DNA from: Halocatena salina
GTDB lineage: Archaea; Halobacteriota; Halobacteria; Halobacteriales; Haloarculaceae
Length of the DNA: 64,000 nt
Direction of reading: 5' to 3'
Assembly: GCF_023115355.1 (NCBI RefSeq)
Contig: NZ_CP096019.1
Coordinates: forward strand, 186,001 to 250,000
The stretch's first letter is position 1; each line of letters starts with the position of its first letter. The notes below the pieces were generated by a model. That model ran no database searches, was not told the DNA's origin, and saw only the letters and a list, made by a program, of their open reading frames with translations. The translations under genes and the position numbers were made by a program. Of the stretch, positions 26,762 through 35,787 are shown piece after piece.

Positions 26762-28585
26762 TTACTCCTCTTGTGGGGCGTAGTAGTATTCGCCAGCTGC
26801 TTTCTGTTCCCGATCGAGTTGGCTACCGGGCTTGTTGATTCGCGGGCGTGTCGTCCGCTGATCACGTCGGAACGTGACTCCGAGGTTGCTGAGGAACTGG
26901 TTCATACCTTCCCGCATACCGACGGGCGATGAGGCATGGCCGTCGGTGGCAGGAGTGCCGTTGAAGACGAGAAGTCGATCCGCGAGGAGATCGATCATGT
27001 ACGTGTCGTGGTCGATGACCAGCGCAGTGGCGTCGTGGTTTTCGGTGTAACGACGGATGGCGCGGGTGGCGAGCACGCGCTGTTCGACGTCGAGGTGAGC
27101 AGACGGCTCGTCCAGGAGGTAAAGGTCGGCCTCTTCGGACAAACACGCGGCGATAGCGACCCGCTGGCGCTCCCCACCTGACAGATCCGTGAGCGTCTGT
27201 TCCATGATCCGTTCAAGCTGGAGCGGCTGTGCGATCTCCGTCTCCCAGTAGGAGGAACCGAACTGATCGGTGATCGAAGAGAGGAAGGCATCAACCCGCA
27301 TCGGTTCGTCGATCTCGATGTATTGTGGCTTGTACGCGATGTCGAGATGGGTGTCGACCGATCCCTCCGTCGGTTCGAGCGATCCAGTGAGAAGCTTCGC
27401 AAACGTGGATTTTCCGATCCCGTTGGGTCCGACCGCCCCGAGCACCTCCTTTTCCCGGATCATACCCGATTCGACCGTCAAAGAGAACTCGTTTTCCCCG
27501 TAGGATTTGACGAGATCCGGATACTCGACGAGGACGTCACCCGTCGAGGCCGTTCGGGGGGCGTGTTGCTCGAACTCGATCGCTTCGGGCCGGATACGCA
27601 TGTTCTCGGACTCCAGATAGCCGGTGAGATACTCGTTGATGCCCTGTCGCGTCGATTTGGGTGGTGTGATGACGCCGAACGCACCGGGCTCACCGTATGC
27701 GACGTGGATGGTGTCTGCAAGCAGATCGAGCACCGCGAGATCGTGCTCGACGACGAGCATCGACCGATCGCCGTTAGCTGCGAGTTCTCGAATGAGTCGC
27801 GCTGCGGTTACCCGCTGTCCAATGTCCAGATACGGCGTGATCTCATCGAGGAAATAAAAGTCCGCATCACGGGACAGCGTTGCCGCGAGCGCGACGCGCT
27901 GTAGCTCACCGCCCGAAAGCGTGTCGATCGGCTGGTCGACGACTGGACCGATCGACAGCCGTTCGATGAGATCGTCGACGACGCCCCGTTCGTCCGCCCC
28001 AGCGAGTAGCTCGCGAGTGTTCCCATCGAACTGATTCGGGATCTTATCGACGTACTGGGGCTTTCGTGCGACCGTGACGGTGCCGGTTTGTAACTTCTCC
28101 AAATAGGATTGGAGTTCGGTGCCTCGGTATTCGTCGATCACGGTGTCCCAATCGGGAGTAGTGTCGTAGTCGCCGAGGTTCGGTTGGATCTCGTCGGCAA
28201 GGATCCGAACCGCGGTCGTTTTCCCGATCCCGTTGGGTCCGAGAATCCCGGTCACCGACCCTTCCTGTGGAACAGGTAGCCCATAGAGGGCGAAGGAGTT
28301 CTCGCCGTAGCGGTGAACCGGTGTCTGGTCCAACTCTTGGGGGAGATTGATAATCTCGATAGCATCGAACGGACACTTCGTGACGCAGATCCCACACGAC
28401 TCTCCTAAGCAGATCTCTTCGGAGATCTGCACTTGATCCGCCGTCCCTCGAACGGTCTCCTCACCGCGTTTGGTGATGCACTCCTTCCCGGTTCGGTTGG
28501 GTGGACAGTAGTTTGCACACTCGTAGTTACACCGGTCGGGCTGACACCGGTCGAGATCCACGACAGCGATGCTATCGTCCGCCAT
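26762..28585 (-). CDS. rli1: ABCE1/Rli1 ribosome-recycling ATPase
   Basis: This 607-residue protein has an N-terminal pair of [4Fe-4S] cluster motifs (CQPDRCNYECANYCPPNRTG and CLGESCGICVTKCPFDAI), then two ABC ATPase domains, each with a Walker A (GPNGIGKT, GPNGIGKS) and LSGGE signature. It splits ribosomes after termination and is essential in archaea. The ATG at 28585 is chosen because the conserved MADDSIAVVDLDRC follows. The stop of the upstream EMC6-like gene overlaps this start by one base. Confidence 0.97.
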   Translation of the reverse strand: MADDSIAVVDLDRCQPDRCNYECANYCPPNRTGKECITKRGEETVRGTADQVQISEEICLGESCGICVTKCPFDAIEIINLPQELDQTPVHRYGENSFALYGLPVPQEGSVTGILGPNGIGKTTAVRILADEIQPNLGDYDTTPDWDTVIDEYRGTELQSYLEKLQTGTVTVARKPQYVDKIPNQFDGNTRELLAGADERGVVDDLIERLSIGPVVDQPIDTLSGGELQRVALAATLSRDADFYFLDEITPYLDIGQRVTAARLIRELAANGDRSMLVVEHDLAVLDLLADTIHVAYGEPGAFGVITPPKSTRQGINEYLTGYLESENMRIRPEAIEFEQHAPRTASTGDVLVEYPDLVKSYGENEFSLTVESGMIREKEVLGAVGPNGIGKSTFAKLLTGSLEPTEGSVDTHLDIAYKPQYIEIDEPMRVDAFLSSITDQFGSSYWETEIAQPLQLERIMEQTLTDLSGGERQRVAIAACLSEEADLYLLDEPSAHLDVEQRVLATRAIRRYTENHDATALVIDHDTYMIDLLADRLLVFNGTPATDGHASSPVGMREGMNQFLSNLGVTFRRDQRTTRPRINKPGSQLDREQKAAGEYYYAPQEE

Positions 28586-28902
28586 CAGACGCTCACTCCA
28601 GCGGTGAGAAGGACTGTTAGGCTGACGAACCAAACCGCAAACGTCATGAATGAAACATAAAGGATGTCCTTCCCTGAAAACTCGTCTTTGAGCCCACTCA
28701 GTTTGAGTATCGGGAACTGCACCGCGATGGCCGCCGCGAGCACGTACACCACAGTGGAACTCGTCGCGGTCTCTGCTGGGGCCACGTCACCAGTGACGAC
28801 GAGAGAGCCATAGGCCGCGGTGATCCCGAGAACGGCGGACAACGCCGTGACTGTTACCCCGCGTAGATAGTCGCTGTGGGCATCAGTCGTATCGGTTGCC
28901 AT
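28585..28902 (-). CDS. EMC6-like membrane protein
   Basis: This 105-residue protein has three helices (GVTVTALSAVLGITAAYGSLV, STVVYVLAAAIAVQFPILKLS, ILYVSFMTFAVWFVSLTVLL) joined by the conserved LKDEFSGKDILYV loop, matching haloarchaeal EMC6-like proteins. Eukaryotic EMC6 is part of a membrane-protein insertase, so a role in membrane insertion is plausible. It is coupled to rli1 by a one-base overlap. The ATG at 28902 is preferred; the in-frame extension to 28953 is Arg-rich and unlikely. Confidence 0.82.
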   Translation of the reverse strand: MATDTTDAHSDYLRGVTVTALSAVLGITAAYGSLVVTGDVAPAETATSSTVVYVLAAAIAVQFPILKLSGLKDEFSGKDILYVSFMTFAVWFVSLTVLLTAGVSV

Positions 28903-29075
28903 GCCACTACGTCGGCTGGCTGGCCGCAAAAACCGTTCGATTGTGTCTCTCATCCCGTATCGGCAGGATCAGAACGGTTTGACGTCCTCCATACTGTATG
29001 ACCACAAAGTGTTTTCCATACATATCATGTACATTATGTTGATATTCCTGATTTGTCAGCATGATTTGCCTCAAT

Positions 29076-29083
29076 CTTTATAC
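29076..29083 (+). promoter_or_regulatory. TATA box for the HTH gene at 29110
   Basis: CTTTATAC is centred about 30 bases before the ATG at 29110. It supports this internal ATG rather than the GTG at 29095 as a leaderless start. Confidence 0.55.
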
Positions 29084-29109
29084 GCCCTGAACGTGTGAGT
29101 ATCGAGAAA

Positions 29110-29382
29110 ATGAGTGATACGGCCACAGAGGGTCTTGTCGATCTCCCCCCGAGCGCGAAACTCGTCTACAAAGTCCTTGAGTACAACGGTCCGTTGACGC
29201 AAAAGGGTATCGTCGAAGAGTCGATGTTGTCCGCGCGTACGGTGCGGTACGCACTCGAACGACTCGAAGGAATCGACGCAGTCGATGAGGACGTTTACTT
29301 CGCTGATGCCCGGCAGAATCTGTATGAGATCACTGGTGAGATCGGGACAGAAAACGCGGAAGCAGCCGTCTGTAACGATTGA
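29110..29382 (+). CDS. MarR/TrmB-like winged-HTH protein
   Basis: This small DNA-binding protein of 90 residues has a winged helix: SAKLVYKVLEYNGPLTQKGI, then recognition helix SARTVRYALERLEGI and a wing around DEDVYFADARQNLYEI. It resembles the small haloarchaeal HTH proteins found near information-processing genes. The target is unknown; the rli1/EMC6 genes are divergent from it across about 200 bases, so it could act there or on itself. The acidic tail ends in ENAEAAVCND. Confidence 0.8.
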   Translation: MSDTATEGLVDLPPSAKLVYKVLEYNGPLTQKGIVEESMLSARTVRYALERLEGIDAVDEDVYFADARQNLYEITGEIGTENAEAAVCND

Positions 29383-29415
29383 TACCCCTCATACCGCATC
29401 TCGTCGTCTCCTTGG

Positions 29416-29685
29416 TTACGCTCCTGCCTTTTCGAGCGCGGTTTCGATGTCGTCGCGCTGTGTAACGCCGACGAAGCGCTCGACGACGCCCTCCTCGTTT
29501 TCGATGATGAGCGTCGGCAACGATCGTACCTGATACTCGTTGGCAACGTCCTGTTGTTCGTCGACGTTCACTTTTTCGACCTCGAACCGATCTCCCCAGT
29601 CTTCGTGGAGCTCTTCGAGGATCGGATCTTGGGTCTTACACGGGCCACACCAGTCCGCATAGAAATCCTTCAGCGTGATGGTCAT
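29416..29685 (-). CDS. Thioredoxin
   Basis: This 89-residue thioredoxin-fold protein has the classical redox motif WCGPC (residues 12-16) and the cis-proline segment SLPTLII. It lacks the first beta strand and helix of longer thioredoxins but keeps the catalytic core, as many small archaeal thioredoxins do. It reduces protein disulfides in the cytoplasm, probably with a thioredoxin reductase encoded elsewhere. It is convergent with the HTH gene. Confidence 0.93.
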   Translation of the reverse strand: MTITLKDFYADWCGPCKTQDPILEELHEDWGDRFEVEKVNVDEQQDVANEYQVRSLPTLIIENEEGVVERFVGVTQRDDIETALEKAGA

Positions 29686-29786
29686 CGTACACCAAAGCTA
29701 ACCAAGCCGTCGGAATAAGGGTTTTCACTATCCACTGTACCCTCCCACGCCGAAACGCCTACAAACGATGGTCCGAATGTATTCGT

Positions 29787-29945
29787 ATGAGTAAAGGACA
29801 AAGTTCAGGCGGGCTGATGTCGAGTGCCGGGTTGGTCCGGTATTTCGACTCTGAAGACCGCAACGCACCCCGGATTGATCCGCGCACCGTCGTCGCGTTC
29901 GGTGTTCTGTTCGGCGTTCTCATTATCGTTCTCAACGCGCTGTAA
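29787..29945 (+). CDS. secG: Preprotein translocase subunit Sec61-beta (SecG)
   Basis: A short gene encodes 52 residues beginning [20 protein letters not shown], which is the highly conserved haloarchaeal Sec61-beta N-terminus, followed by [16 protein letters not shown] and one transmembrane helix ending IIVLNAL. It is the smallest subunit of the SecYE-beta protein-conducting channel in the cell membrane. The gene precedes pdxT by about 40 bases on the same strand, an association also seen in other haloarchaea. Confidence 0.93.
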   Translation: MSKGQSSGGLMSSAGLVRYFDSEDRNAPRIDPRTVVAFGVLFGVLIIVLNAL

Positions 29946-29985
29946 CGCGGCGCTTTTCCGTTGTGCCACCAACAAATCTCAATAG

Positions 29986-30582
29986 ATGACTCTCACTGTC
30001 GGTGTCATCGCTGTTCAGGGTGACGTTACGGAGCACGAGATGGCGATTCGACGCGCTGCTCGCCGTCATGACGTGGATCCGGACGTCCGCGAGATCCGAA
30101 CGTCAGGGGTGGTTCCGGACTGTGACATGGTTCTCATGCCTGGTGGCGAGTCGACGACGATCTCCCGACTGCTCCGGAAACAGGGGATCGACGGGGAGAT
30201 CACGAGCCACGTCGAAGCGGGCAATCCGTTGTTTGCCACGTGTGCCGGGTTGATCGTCGCCAGTCGAGATCCGAAAGACGAACGCGTTCGATCGTTGAAC
30301 CTTCTCGACGTATCGGTCGATCGGAACGCGTTCGGCCGGCAACGCGATAGTTTCGAGACACAGCTCCGGATCGATGGGCTAGAGACGCCGTTTCCGTCAG
30401 TGTTCATTCGTGCACCTCTCATCGACGCAGCGGGATCGGACGTCGAGGTGCTCGCAGAGTACGACGGCAACCCAGTCGCCGTTCGGGAAGGCCCGGTCGT
30501 GGGCACGTCGTTCCATCCCGAACTCACCTCCGACACGCGACTGCACGATCTCGCGCTGTTCGATACCGATCGTTTGTACTGA
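29986..30582 (+). CDS. pdxT: Pyridoxal 5'-phosphate synthase glutaminase subunit
   Basis: PdxT releases ammonia from glutamine for PdxS, which builds PLP. The 198-residue chain is a class-I glutamine amidotransferase with MPGGEST (51-57), the nucleophile Cys86 in FATCAGLI and the His177/Glu179 pair in SFHPEL. The start TLTVGVIAVQGDV is typical. The partner PdxS is not encoded in this window, so the complex depends on a distant gene. It lies just downstream of secG. Confidence 0.96.
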   Translation: MTLTVGVIAVQGDVTEHEMAIRRAARRHDVDPDVREIRTSGVVPDCDMVLMPGGESTTISRLLRKQGIDGEITSHVEAGNPLFATCAGLIVASRDPKDERVRSLNLLDVSVDRNAFGRQRDSFETQLRIDGLETPFPSVFIRAPLIDAAGSDVEVLAEYDGNPVAVREGPVVGTSFHPELTSDTRLHDLALFDTDRLY

Positions 30583-30624
30583 CGTTCCCGAGGGGTTTTG
30601 CCGTGCGCGCTCTACAGTTGTTGT

Positions 30625-31122
30625 ATGAACGCATCCATCGAAGGCGTCCGAGTAGCGGGCACACAGCGGGGTGCAGTTCCGGTCGTCACACTCGCGCCCG
30701 ACGACGAGGACGAAACGGATCTCCTGCCGATCTTTATCGGTTTCTCGGAGGCCACGAGTATCGTCCGTGGTCTCGACGCCGACGACATCGGCCGACCGCT
30801 CACACACGATCTGTTGCTCGATGGGATCGAAGAACTCGGTGGTCGGATCGATCACGTGGCTATTACGGCGGTCGAAGACGGGACGTACTTCGCCGATCTT
30901 CATCTCGACACTCCACGGGAGTCTGTCGTGATCGATTCTCGTCCGAGCGACGCTCTCGCGCTTGCCGCCCGGACGAACGCCCCGATCGAAATCGCACCAG
31001 ACGTATTCGATGGTGGGGGGGACGATCCGGAGCAGTATCTCCAACTCCACGACATCCGCGAGGTAATCGATGGTTCCGGTCCCGACGTGTGGCCGTCCAC
31101 GGAGGAGGAATTCGATGAGTGA
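30625..31122 (+). CDS. Bifunctional nuclease family protein (DUF151)
   Basis: This 165-residue protein matches the BFN_dom family: VVTLAPDDEDETDLLPIFIG, then EATSIVRGLDADDIGRPLTH and the conserved SRPSDALALAARTNAPI. Plant relatives have nuclease activity; the role in haloarchaea is unproven. The ATG at 30625 begins the conserved strand. The acidic tail (GPDVWPSTEEEFDE) overlaps the start of the hisE-like frame by eight bases, linking the two genes translationally. Confidence 0.88.
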   Translation: MNASIEGVRVAGTQRGAVPVVTLAPDDEDETDLLPIFIGFSEATSIVRGLDADDIGRPLTHDLLLDGIEELGGRIDHVAITAVEDGTYFADLHLDTPRESVVIDSRPSDALALAARTNAPIEIAPDVFDGGGDDPEQYLQLHDIREVIDGSGPDVWPSTEEEFDE

Positions 31123-31385
31123 GGTGCTCGCGGAGCTGTTCGAAGTGATCGAAGACCGAAAGGAAACGTTACCGGATGGCTCTGTTTACCCACGAAAAGG
31201 GATCGAACGCTGTGCTTGAGAAGTTGGGAGAGGAAAGCACGGAACTCGTTCTGGCTGCGAAGGACAACGATCACGAAGAGATCGCTCACGAAAGCGCCGA
31301 CATCGTCTATCACTTGCTCGTGTTGCTCGCGATGTACGATATGCAGCTAGAGGATCTCCTTGAAGAGCTAGAGCGTCGGCGGTGA
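31115..31385 (+). pseudogene. hisE: Phosphoribosyl-ATP diphosphatase with internal frameshift
   Basis: HisE hydrolyses phosphoribosyl-ATP in histidine synthesis. The N-terminal helix (MSEVLAELFEVIEDRKETLP) starts at 31115 but that frame stops at TGA 31217-31219. The rest of HisE (LFTHEKGSNAVLEKLGEE, then HESADIVYHLLVLL) continues in the +1 frame from about 31176 to 31385. Family members usually have about seven residues (such as EDSYTAS) between LP and LFTHEKG; here only seven bases remain. A deletion of roughly 14 bases would explain the break. The downstream frame alone could give a 69-residue protein starting at ATG 31176 that keeps the metal-binding Glu residues but lacks helix 1. Confidence 0.85.
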
Positions 31386-31387
31386 CC

Positions 31388-31747
31388 TCACGCGACGGCA
31401 CCGCCGAGTGCGCCGGTGATCGCGCTCGGTATCGCGGTCAACAACGCCACCAAAATCGCGATCACGCCGAGACCGAGTCCCCCGAGCAGTCCGACGGGAC
31501 CGGCAGCGATCCCCCCGATGACCGTTCCGCCGAGGAGGACGACGATACCCAGTAGGATGCCACCCAACGCTCCCGCGAGCAGCCCGTGCCACGCACCACG
31601 ACCTAGCCCACCACCCGCGAGGTAACCGGCGACGAATCCCCCTAGCAGACCGGCAGCAGCGTGGCCCAACACCGGAACGGCAAAGCCGATCAGTCCGAGC
31701 ACCAGTTCGACCAGAAAACCGATGACGACAGCGCGCCAATTGGTCAT
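31388..31747 (-). CDS. DUF5518 membrane protein
   Basis: This 119-residue protein is nearly all small hydrophobic and glycine residues, with about four helices (AVVIGFLVELVLGLIGFAV, AAAGLLGGFVAGYLAGG, GLLAGALGGILLGIVVLLGG, GLGVIAILVALLTAIPSAI), as in haloarchaeal DUF5518. Function unknown. The ATG at 31747 starts MTNWRAVVIG; upstream in-frame codons to 31987 belong to the opposite-strand GTPase. It is convergent with the hisE remnant, three bases apart. Confidence 0.8.
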   Translation of the reverse strand: MTNWRAVVIGFLVELVLGLIGFAVPVLGHAAAGLLGGFVAGYLAGGGLGRGAWHGLLAGALGGILLGIVVLLGGTVIGGIAAGPVGLLGGLGLGVIAILVALLTAIPSAITGALGGAVA

Positions 31748-31847
31748 ATTCCATGTAGTGCGCTCCCTGTTAAATCGTTTCGTGCACTGGCCGAGCGGAC
31801 GTCGGTTCAACGAACGTGCTTTTACCTGCCGGACTGGTAGTCCGTGT

Positions 31848-32819
31848 ATGACGTTCGAGGATTTGCCGACCGTCCCTCGGTCGGAGGAACTCATCGATAC
31901 AGCGTTTTCTCGGGCCGCTCGGGCGGGACGAGCGAAATCCGGCATCGAGGCACAACAGTCGATGCTGGTCACAGCCTCGAATATCATTTCCGATAATCTA
32001 CAGAACGTTTCGACGACGTGGCCGGATTTCGACGCGCTCGACCCGTTTTATCACGAGCTGGCCGACGCCGTGGCCGACGGTGGCGTCGATGCGCTCAAAC
32101 AACACCTCTCGGAAGTGATGTGGGCCAGCGAGAAGGCCGCCGAGATCCGTTCGGAGTATCAGTCTCGGCTCCGGGGGGAGACTGAAACTGCACGGCTGTT
32201 TCGAAAGCAGGCGTTCGCTCGGCTCGCTGATGTCACACGCGAGGTGTCCGAGGATCTCCAAGCGCTCAACGCGGCACGCGACCAGCTCAAGCAGCTTCCC
32301 GACATCCGTCCGGATGAGCCGGCGATCGTCATCGCCGGCTACCCGAACGTCGGCAAATCGACGTTCGTGAACCACGTGACCAACGCCCGAAACGAGATCG
32401 CGTCGTACCCGTTTACCACCAAACGGGTGCAAGTCGGTCACATCGAGCGCAACCACATCCGATACCAACTCATCGACACGCCGGGACTGCTAGACCGGCC
32501 AGCGGCGGATCGCAACGACATCGAATCCCAAGCCGTGAGCGCGCTTACTCACCTCGCCGACTGTATCCTCGTGTTCGTCGATGCTAGCGCGTCGTGTGGC
32601 TATCCGGTCGACGTACAGCTCGCGCTCAGAGATGAGCTCGAATCCCGATTCGCCGGGGTGCCAGTGGTGACCGTCTGTGCCAAAGCCGACCGGTCGCGAG
32701 AGCTAGACGCCGATCTGCATCTCAGCGTTGCCGAGGAGGAAGGCGTCGACGAACTGCTCGAAACGGCGATCGACCGGATCGATCACACGATCGAACTGCC
32801 GTTCGAATCGACGGAGTAA
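31848..32819 (+). CDS. NOG1-type GTPase
   Basis: This 323-residue protein has an N-terminal helical domain (residues 1-155) and a TRAFAC GTPase domain: GYPNVGKST (G1), [10 protein letters not shown] (G2), DTPGLLDRP (G3) and a G4-like CAKADRS. It is the archaeal counterpart of NOG1, involved in large ribosomal subunit assembly. The ATG at 31848 starts [11 protein letters not shown], the family start. engB follows five bases after the stop, so two ribosome-assembly GTPases form one operon. Confidence 0.9.
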   Translation: MTFEDLPTVPRSEELIDTAFSRAARAGRAKSGIEAQQSMLVTASNIISDNLQNVSTTWPDFDALDPFYHELADAVADGGVDALKQHLSEVMWASEKAAEIRSEYQSRLRGETETARLFRKQAFARLADVTREVSEDLQALNAARDQLKQLPDIRPDEPAIVIAGYPNVGKSTFVNHVTNARNEIASYPFTTKRVQVGHIERNHIRYQLIDTPGLLDRPAADRNDIESQAVSALTHLADCILVFVDASASCGYPVDVQLALRDELESRFAGVPVVTVCAKADRSRELDADLHLSVAEEEGVDELLETAIDRIDHTIELPFESTE

Positions 32820-32824
32820 CGACC

Positions 32825-33442
32825 ATGTTCGATAGCCGTCCGGATCGATCCGCGGAGGTCGTGCTCGTCGGTCGCTCGAACGTGGGGAAATCCACACTGA
32901 TGCGCGAGTTGACCGGACACACGGTGTCGACCGGATCAAAGCCCGGTGTGACCCGCTCGCCCAACCACTACGATTGGGTCGCTGAGGACTTCGTACTCAC
33001 TGATCTCCCCGGGTTTGGGTTCATGGAAGGAGTGCCCGAAGAGCGCCGCGAAGCGATCAAAACGGACGTCGTCCGGTATGTCGAAAACTACGCCGAGTCG
33101 ATCCTCGCCGGGGTGGTCGTGGTTGACGGCAAGAGCGCCATCGACATCATCGACCGGCACTCAGAACGCGGGGAAATCCCCCACGACGTGGAACTGTTCC
33201 ATTTCCTTCGGGACGTCGGAATCCCACCGGTCGTGGCCGTCAACAAGATGGATAAGGTCGATGACCGCGACGACCGCCTTGATGCGCTCTGTGATCGGCT
33301 TGGACTCGTTCCCCCGTGGCAGCAGTGGGACGAGACGATCGCCCCGATCAGCGCAAAGCGCGGCCAGATCACTCCACTCACCGACGCGGTCAGACACCAC
33401 CTTCATGAGGCCAAGCGCGACGATCTCCTCGGGTTTTTCTGA
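32825..33442 (+). CDS. engB: GTP-binding protein EngB
   Basis: EngB/YihA GTPases assist assembly of the large ribosomal subunit. The 205-residue protein shows GRSNVGKST (16-24), a G2 threonine in [19 protein letters not shown] (G3) and NKMDKVDD (G4), with SAKRGQI as the G5 SAK motif. It follows the NOG1-like gene by five bases and is convergent with the SDR gene, leaving three bases between the stops. The C-terminus [12 protein letters not shown] is typical of archaeal EngB. Confidence 0.95.
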   Translation: MFDSRPDRSAEVVLVGRSNVGKSTLMRELTGHTVSTGSKPGVTRSPNHYDWVAEDFVLTDLPGFGFMEGVPEERREAIKTDVVRYVENYAESILAGVVVVDGKSAIDIIDRHSERGEIPHDVELFHFLRDVGIPPVVAVNKMDKVDDRDDRLDALCDRLGLVPPWQQWDETIAPISAKRGQITPLTDAVRHHLHEAKRDDLLGFF

Positions 33443-33445
33443 TCG

Positions 33446-34183
33446 CTACACTGTTTCCGGAAGCCACCCGCCATCAACCTCAATGTTCTGCCCGCTGATG
33501 TACGCCGTGCCGCCGAGAAAGAACAGGACAGGATCGATCACGTCCGTCAGCGTTGCAGGACGGTCCCGCGGGAGCGCCTCGGGAAACGCATCGGACGTTT
33601 CGACGACGTACGGTGACACGGCGTTGACGGTGATGCCGTCTCCTTGGGTATCAGCTGCGAGCATCCGTGTGAACATGAGCACGCCAGCTTTGGCTACGAA
33701 ATATGGGAAGTTCGTCGGACTGACCAGCCCTTTCTCGGCGCTTGCGTAGCCAATATTGACGATCCGTCCGAATTCGGCGTCGCGCATCGGTGCCAGCGCG
33801 CGTTTCGAGCAGAGATACGTGGCGTTGAAGTTCGTATCCAGCACGCGGTTCCACGTCTCCCAGTCAATGTCTTCCCAGTGTGTCGGTGCGAAGTCGCCGA
33901 CGTTGTTCACGAGGAGATCGACGCTACCGAGTTCGGTTTCGATCGCGTCGAACAGCCCATCAACGGCGTCAGGATCGGTAACGTCACCCTGCACAACCGT
34001 CGTTCGGACGCCATGGCGCTCGCACGCTGTTTGTGCCGTTTTCTGCGCCGCGTCGGCGCTCGTATAGTAGTGGACCGCGACGTCCGCGCCACACTCGGCG
34101 ACCGCCGAAACCAACCCGCGACCGATGCCCGTCGCGCTTCCCGTTATGAGTGCTGTCCGTCCGGTGAGATCCGGTTGCTCCAT
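33446..34183 (-). CDS. Short-chain dehydrogenase/reductase (FabG-like)
   Basis: This 245-residue classical SDR has the cofactor motif TGSATGIG (14-21), NNVGDF (the NNAG equivalent) and the active-site Tyr-x3-Lys in YFVAKAG. The N-terminus TGRTALITGSATGIGRG is close to FabG-type 3-oxoacyl-ACP reductases. The natural substrate is unclear: haloarchaea lack a standard fatty-acid synthase, so a role in other ketone or alcohol metabolism is likely. It is monocistronic. Confidence 0.9.
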   Translation of the reverse strand: MEQPDLTGRTALITGSATGIGRGLVSAVAECGADVAVHYYTSADAAQKTAQTACERHGVRTTVVQGDVTDPDAVDGLFDAIETELGSVDLLVNNVGDFAPTHWEDIDWETWNRVLDTNFNATYLCSKRALAPMRDAEFGRIVNIGYASAEKGLVSPTNFPYFVAKAGVLMFTRMLAADTQGDGITVNAVSPYVVETSDAFPEALPRDRPATLTDVIDPVLFFLGGTAYISGQNIEVDGGWLPETV

Positions 34184-34293
34184 ACAGAGCGATAGGGGGG
34201 TACGTAGTAGCGACCGTCGGTTGCAGTTTCAGGCGTGCAACTCGATATCATATATCAAATACGTTCAAGATGATCGCTTTCTATCAGCTGTGT

Positions 34294-34821
34294 ATGCCTG
34301 GACCAGTATTTCTGGAGGGTACGGACGTGAGCCTCCGGACGATCGAGGACGACGACGCCGAGTTCTTCCAGCGGCTTATCAACGATCCGCGCGTCCGAAT
34401 CTCGATCGGTTCTGTCGAGGCGATGAATCACACAGCGGAACGGGAGTGGATCGAGTCGCTCGGTGAACGTGCGGGAACGCATCTGTCGATGTGTGTCGAT
34501 GGCACCCCCGTCGGGAGCATCAGCCTCAAGCCCCCGAACGAAGTGGATGGCGTGGTCGAAATCGGCTACATGGTCGTTCCCGAACAGTGGGGCAACGGCT
34601 ACGCCACCGACGCAGTGAAGCTGCTCTGTGGCTACGCGTTCGACGAACGACGGCTCAACAAGGTGTATGCCCGCGCCTACGCGGGAAATCCGGGATCACA
34701 TCGGGTGTTGGAAAAAGCGGGTTTTACCCAAGAAGGTCGGTTCCGCCAGGAAGGGTTCGTCGAGGGAGAGTACGTCGATGTGCTTCGCTACGGACTCCTT
34801 GCTAATGAATACCATACGTAG
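34294..34821 (+). CDS. GNAT N-acetyltransferase (RimJ/RimL type)
   Basis: This 175-residue acetyltransferase begins with GTDVSLRTIEDDDAEF and has IGYMVVPEQWGNGYATDAV, the GNAT motif A (Q/R-x-x-G-x-G/A) acetyl-CoA loop, and later NPGSHRVLEKAGFTQEG, typical of the RimJ/RimL family. These enzymes acetylate protein N-termini or small amines. The target is unknown. An upstream in-frame ATG at 34270 adds a few residues; 34294 directly precedes the domain. It is separated from the ABC genes by about 50 bases. Confidence 0.88.
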   Translation: MPGPVFLEGTDVSLRTIEDDDAEFFQRLINDPRVRISIGSVEAMNHTAEREWIESLGERAGTHLSMCVDGTPVGSISLKPPNEVDGVVEIGYMVVPEQWGNGYATDAVKLLCGYAFDERRLNKVYARAYAGNPGSHRVLEKAGFTQEGRFRQEGFVEGEYVDVLRYGLLANEYHT

Positions 34822-34872
34822 CAATCTGATGTACACAAAACATATACCCGGAGTGGTTTGAGCGTTCGATCA

Positions 34873-35787
34873 ATGGCCGCAATCGAATTGGAGTCACTTC
34901 ACAAGCAGTTCGACGATATCGTTGCGCTTCGGGATGTCGATCTCACCGTTCACGCGGGAGAGGTGTTCGGTCTCCTCGGACCGAACGGTGCCGGAAAGTC
35001 GACGATGATCGACGTGGTGCTCGATTACGTCCGGCCCACTGCTGGAACGGCGACCGTGTTCGGGTTGGATGCACAGCAGGAGACGAAGGCGGTGCATCGT
35101 CGCGTCGGTGTGCTTCCAGACGCGTACCATCTCGACGGCCACCTGAGCGCCCGCAATCACGTCGAATTCGCCATCGAATCGATGGACACAGACGACGACT
35201 CGGACGCCGTGCTAGATCGCGTCGGACTCGGATCGGTCGCAGATCGGGCCGTCGGTGGTTTTTCGAAAGGAATGGAACAGCGGCTGGCGCTGGCATTGGC
35301 GTTGGTCGGCGAGCCGGAACTGCTCATTTTCGATGAGCCCTCAACCGGATTGGATCCCAACGGCGCGCGCAGGATGCGGACGATCGTCCGTGAGGAGTGT
35401 GACCGCGGCGCGACGGTGTTTTTCTCTAGCCACATCCTCGGACAGGTCCAAGCAGTGTGTGATCGCGTCGGCATTCTCGTGGACGGAACGATCGTCGCAG
35501 AAGACAGCATCGGAGGACTGCAGGAGACCGTCGGGACCTCAGAAACGCTTCGGGTAACACTCGACAGCCAGCCGGGTGAGACGATCGAATCGGTCAGACA
35601 GCTTCCCGACGTGAGAAACGTCTCGGTTTCCGATACTGACGGCGTCGTCTCCGTGTCGTGTCCAGCCCGTCAGAAGGTTGCTGTCATTGATACACTCCGG
35701 CAGAACGGCGCGTCGGTGCTCGACATCGAAACCAGTGAGGTGTCACTTGACGAACTGTTCGCCGCCTACACCGGAGCAGACGGATGA
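34873..35787 (+). CDS. ABC transporter ATP-binding protein
   Basis: This 304-residue ATPase has GPNGAGKST (Walker A), a signature helix of GGFSKGMEQRLALALALVGE and the Walker B LLIFDEPSTGLDP, with the switch His in SSHILGQV. The extended C-terminal region (residues 215-304) is that of export-type or NatA-like ABC-2 ATPases. The stop overlaps the permease start (ATGA) so the two form one transporter. The substrate is unknown; drug or ion export are the usual roles. Confidence 0.93.
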   Translation: MAAIELESLHKQFDDIVALRDVDLTVHAGEVFGLLGPNGAGKSTMIDVVLDYVRPTAGTATVFGLDAQQETKAVHRRVGVLPDAYHLDGHLSARNHVEFAIESMDTDDDSDAVLDRVGLGSVADRAVGGFSKGMEQRLALALALVGEPELLIFDEPSTGLDPNGARRMRTIVREECDRGATVFFSSHILGQVQAVCDRVGILVDGTIVAEDSIGGLQETVGTSETLRVTLDSQPGETIESVRQLPDVRNVSVSDTDGVVSVSCPARQKVAVIDTLRQNGASVLDIETSEVSLDELFAAYTGADG

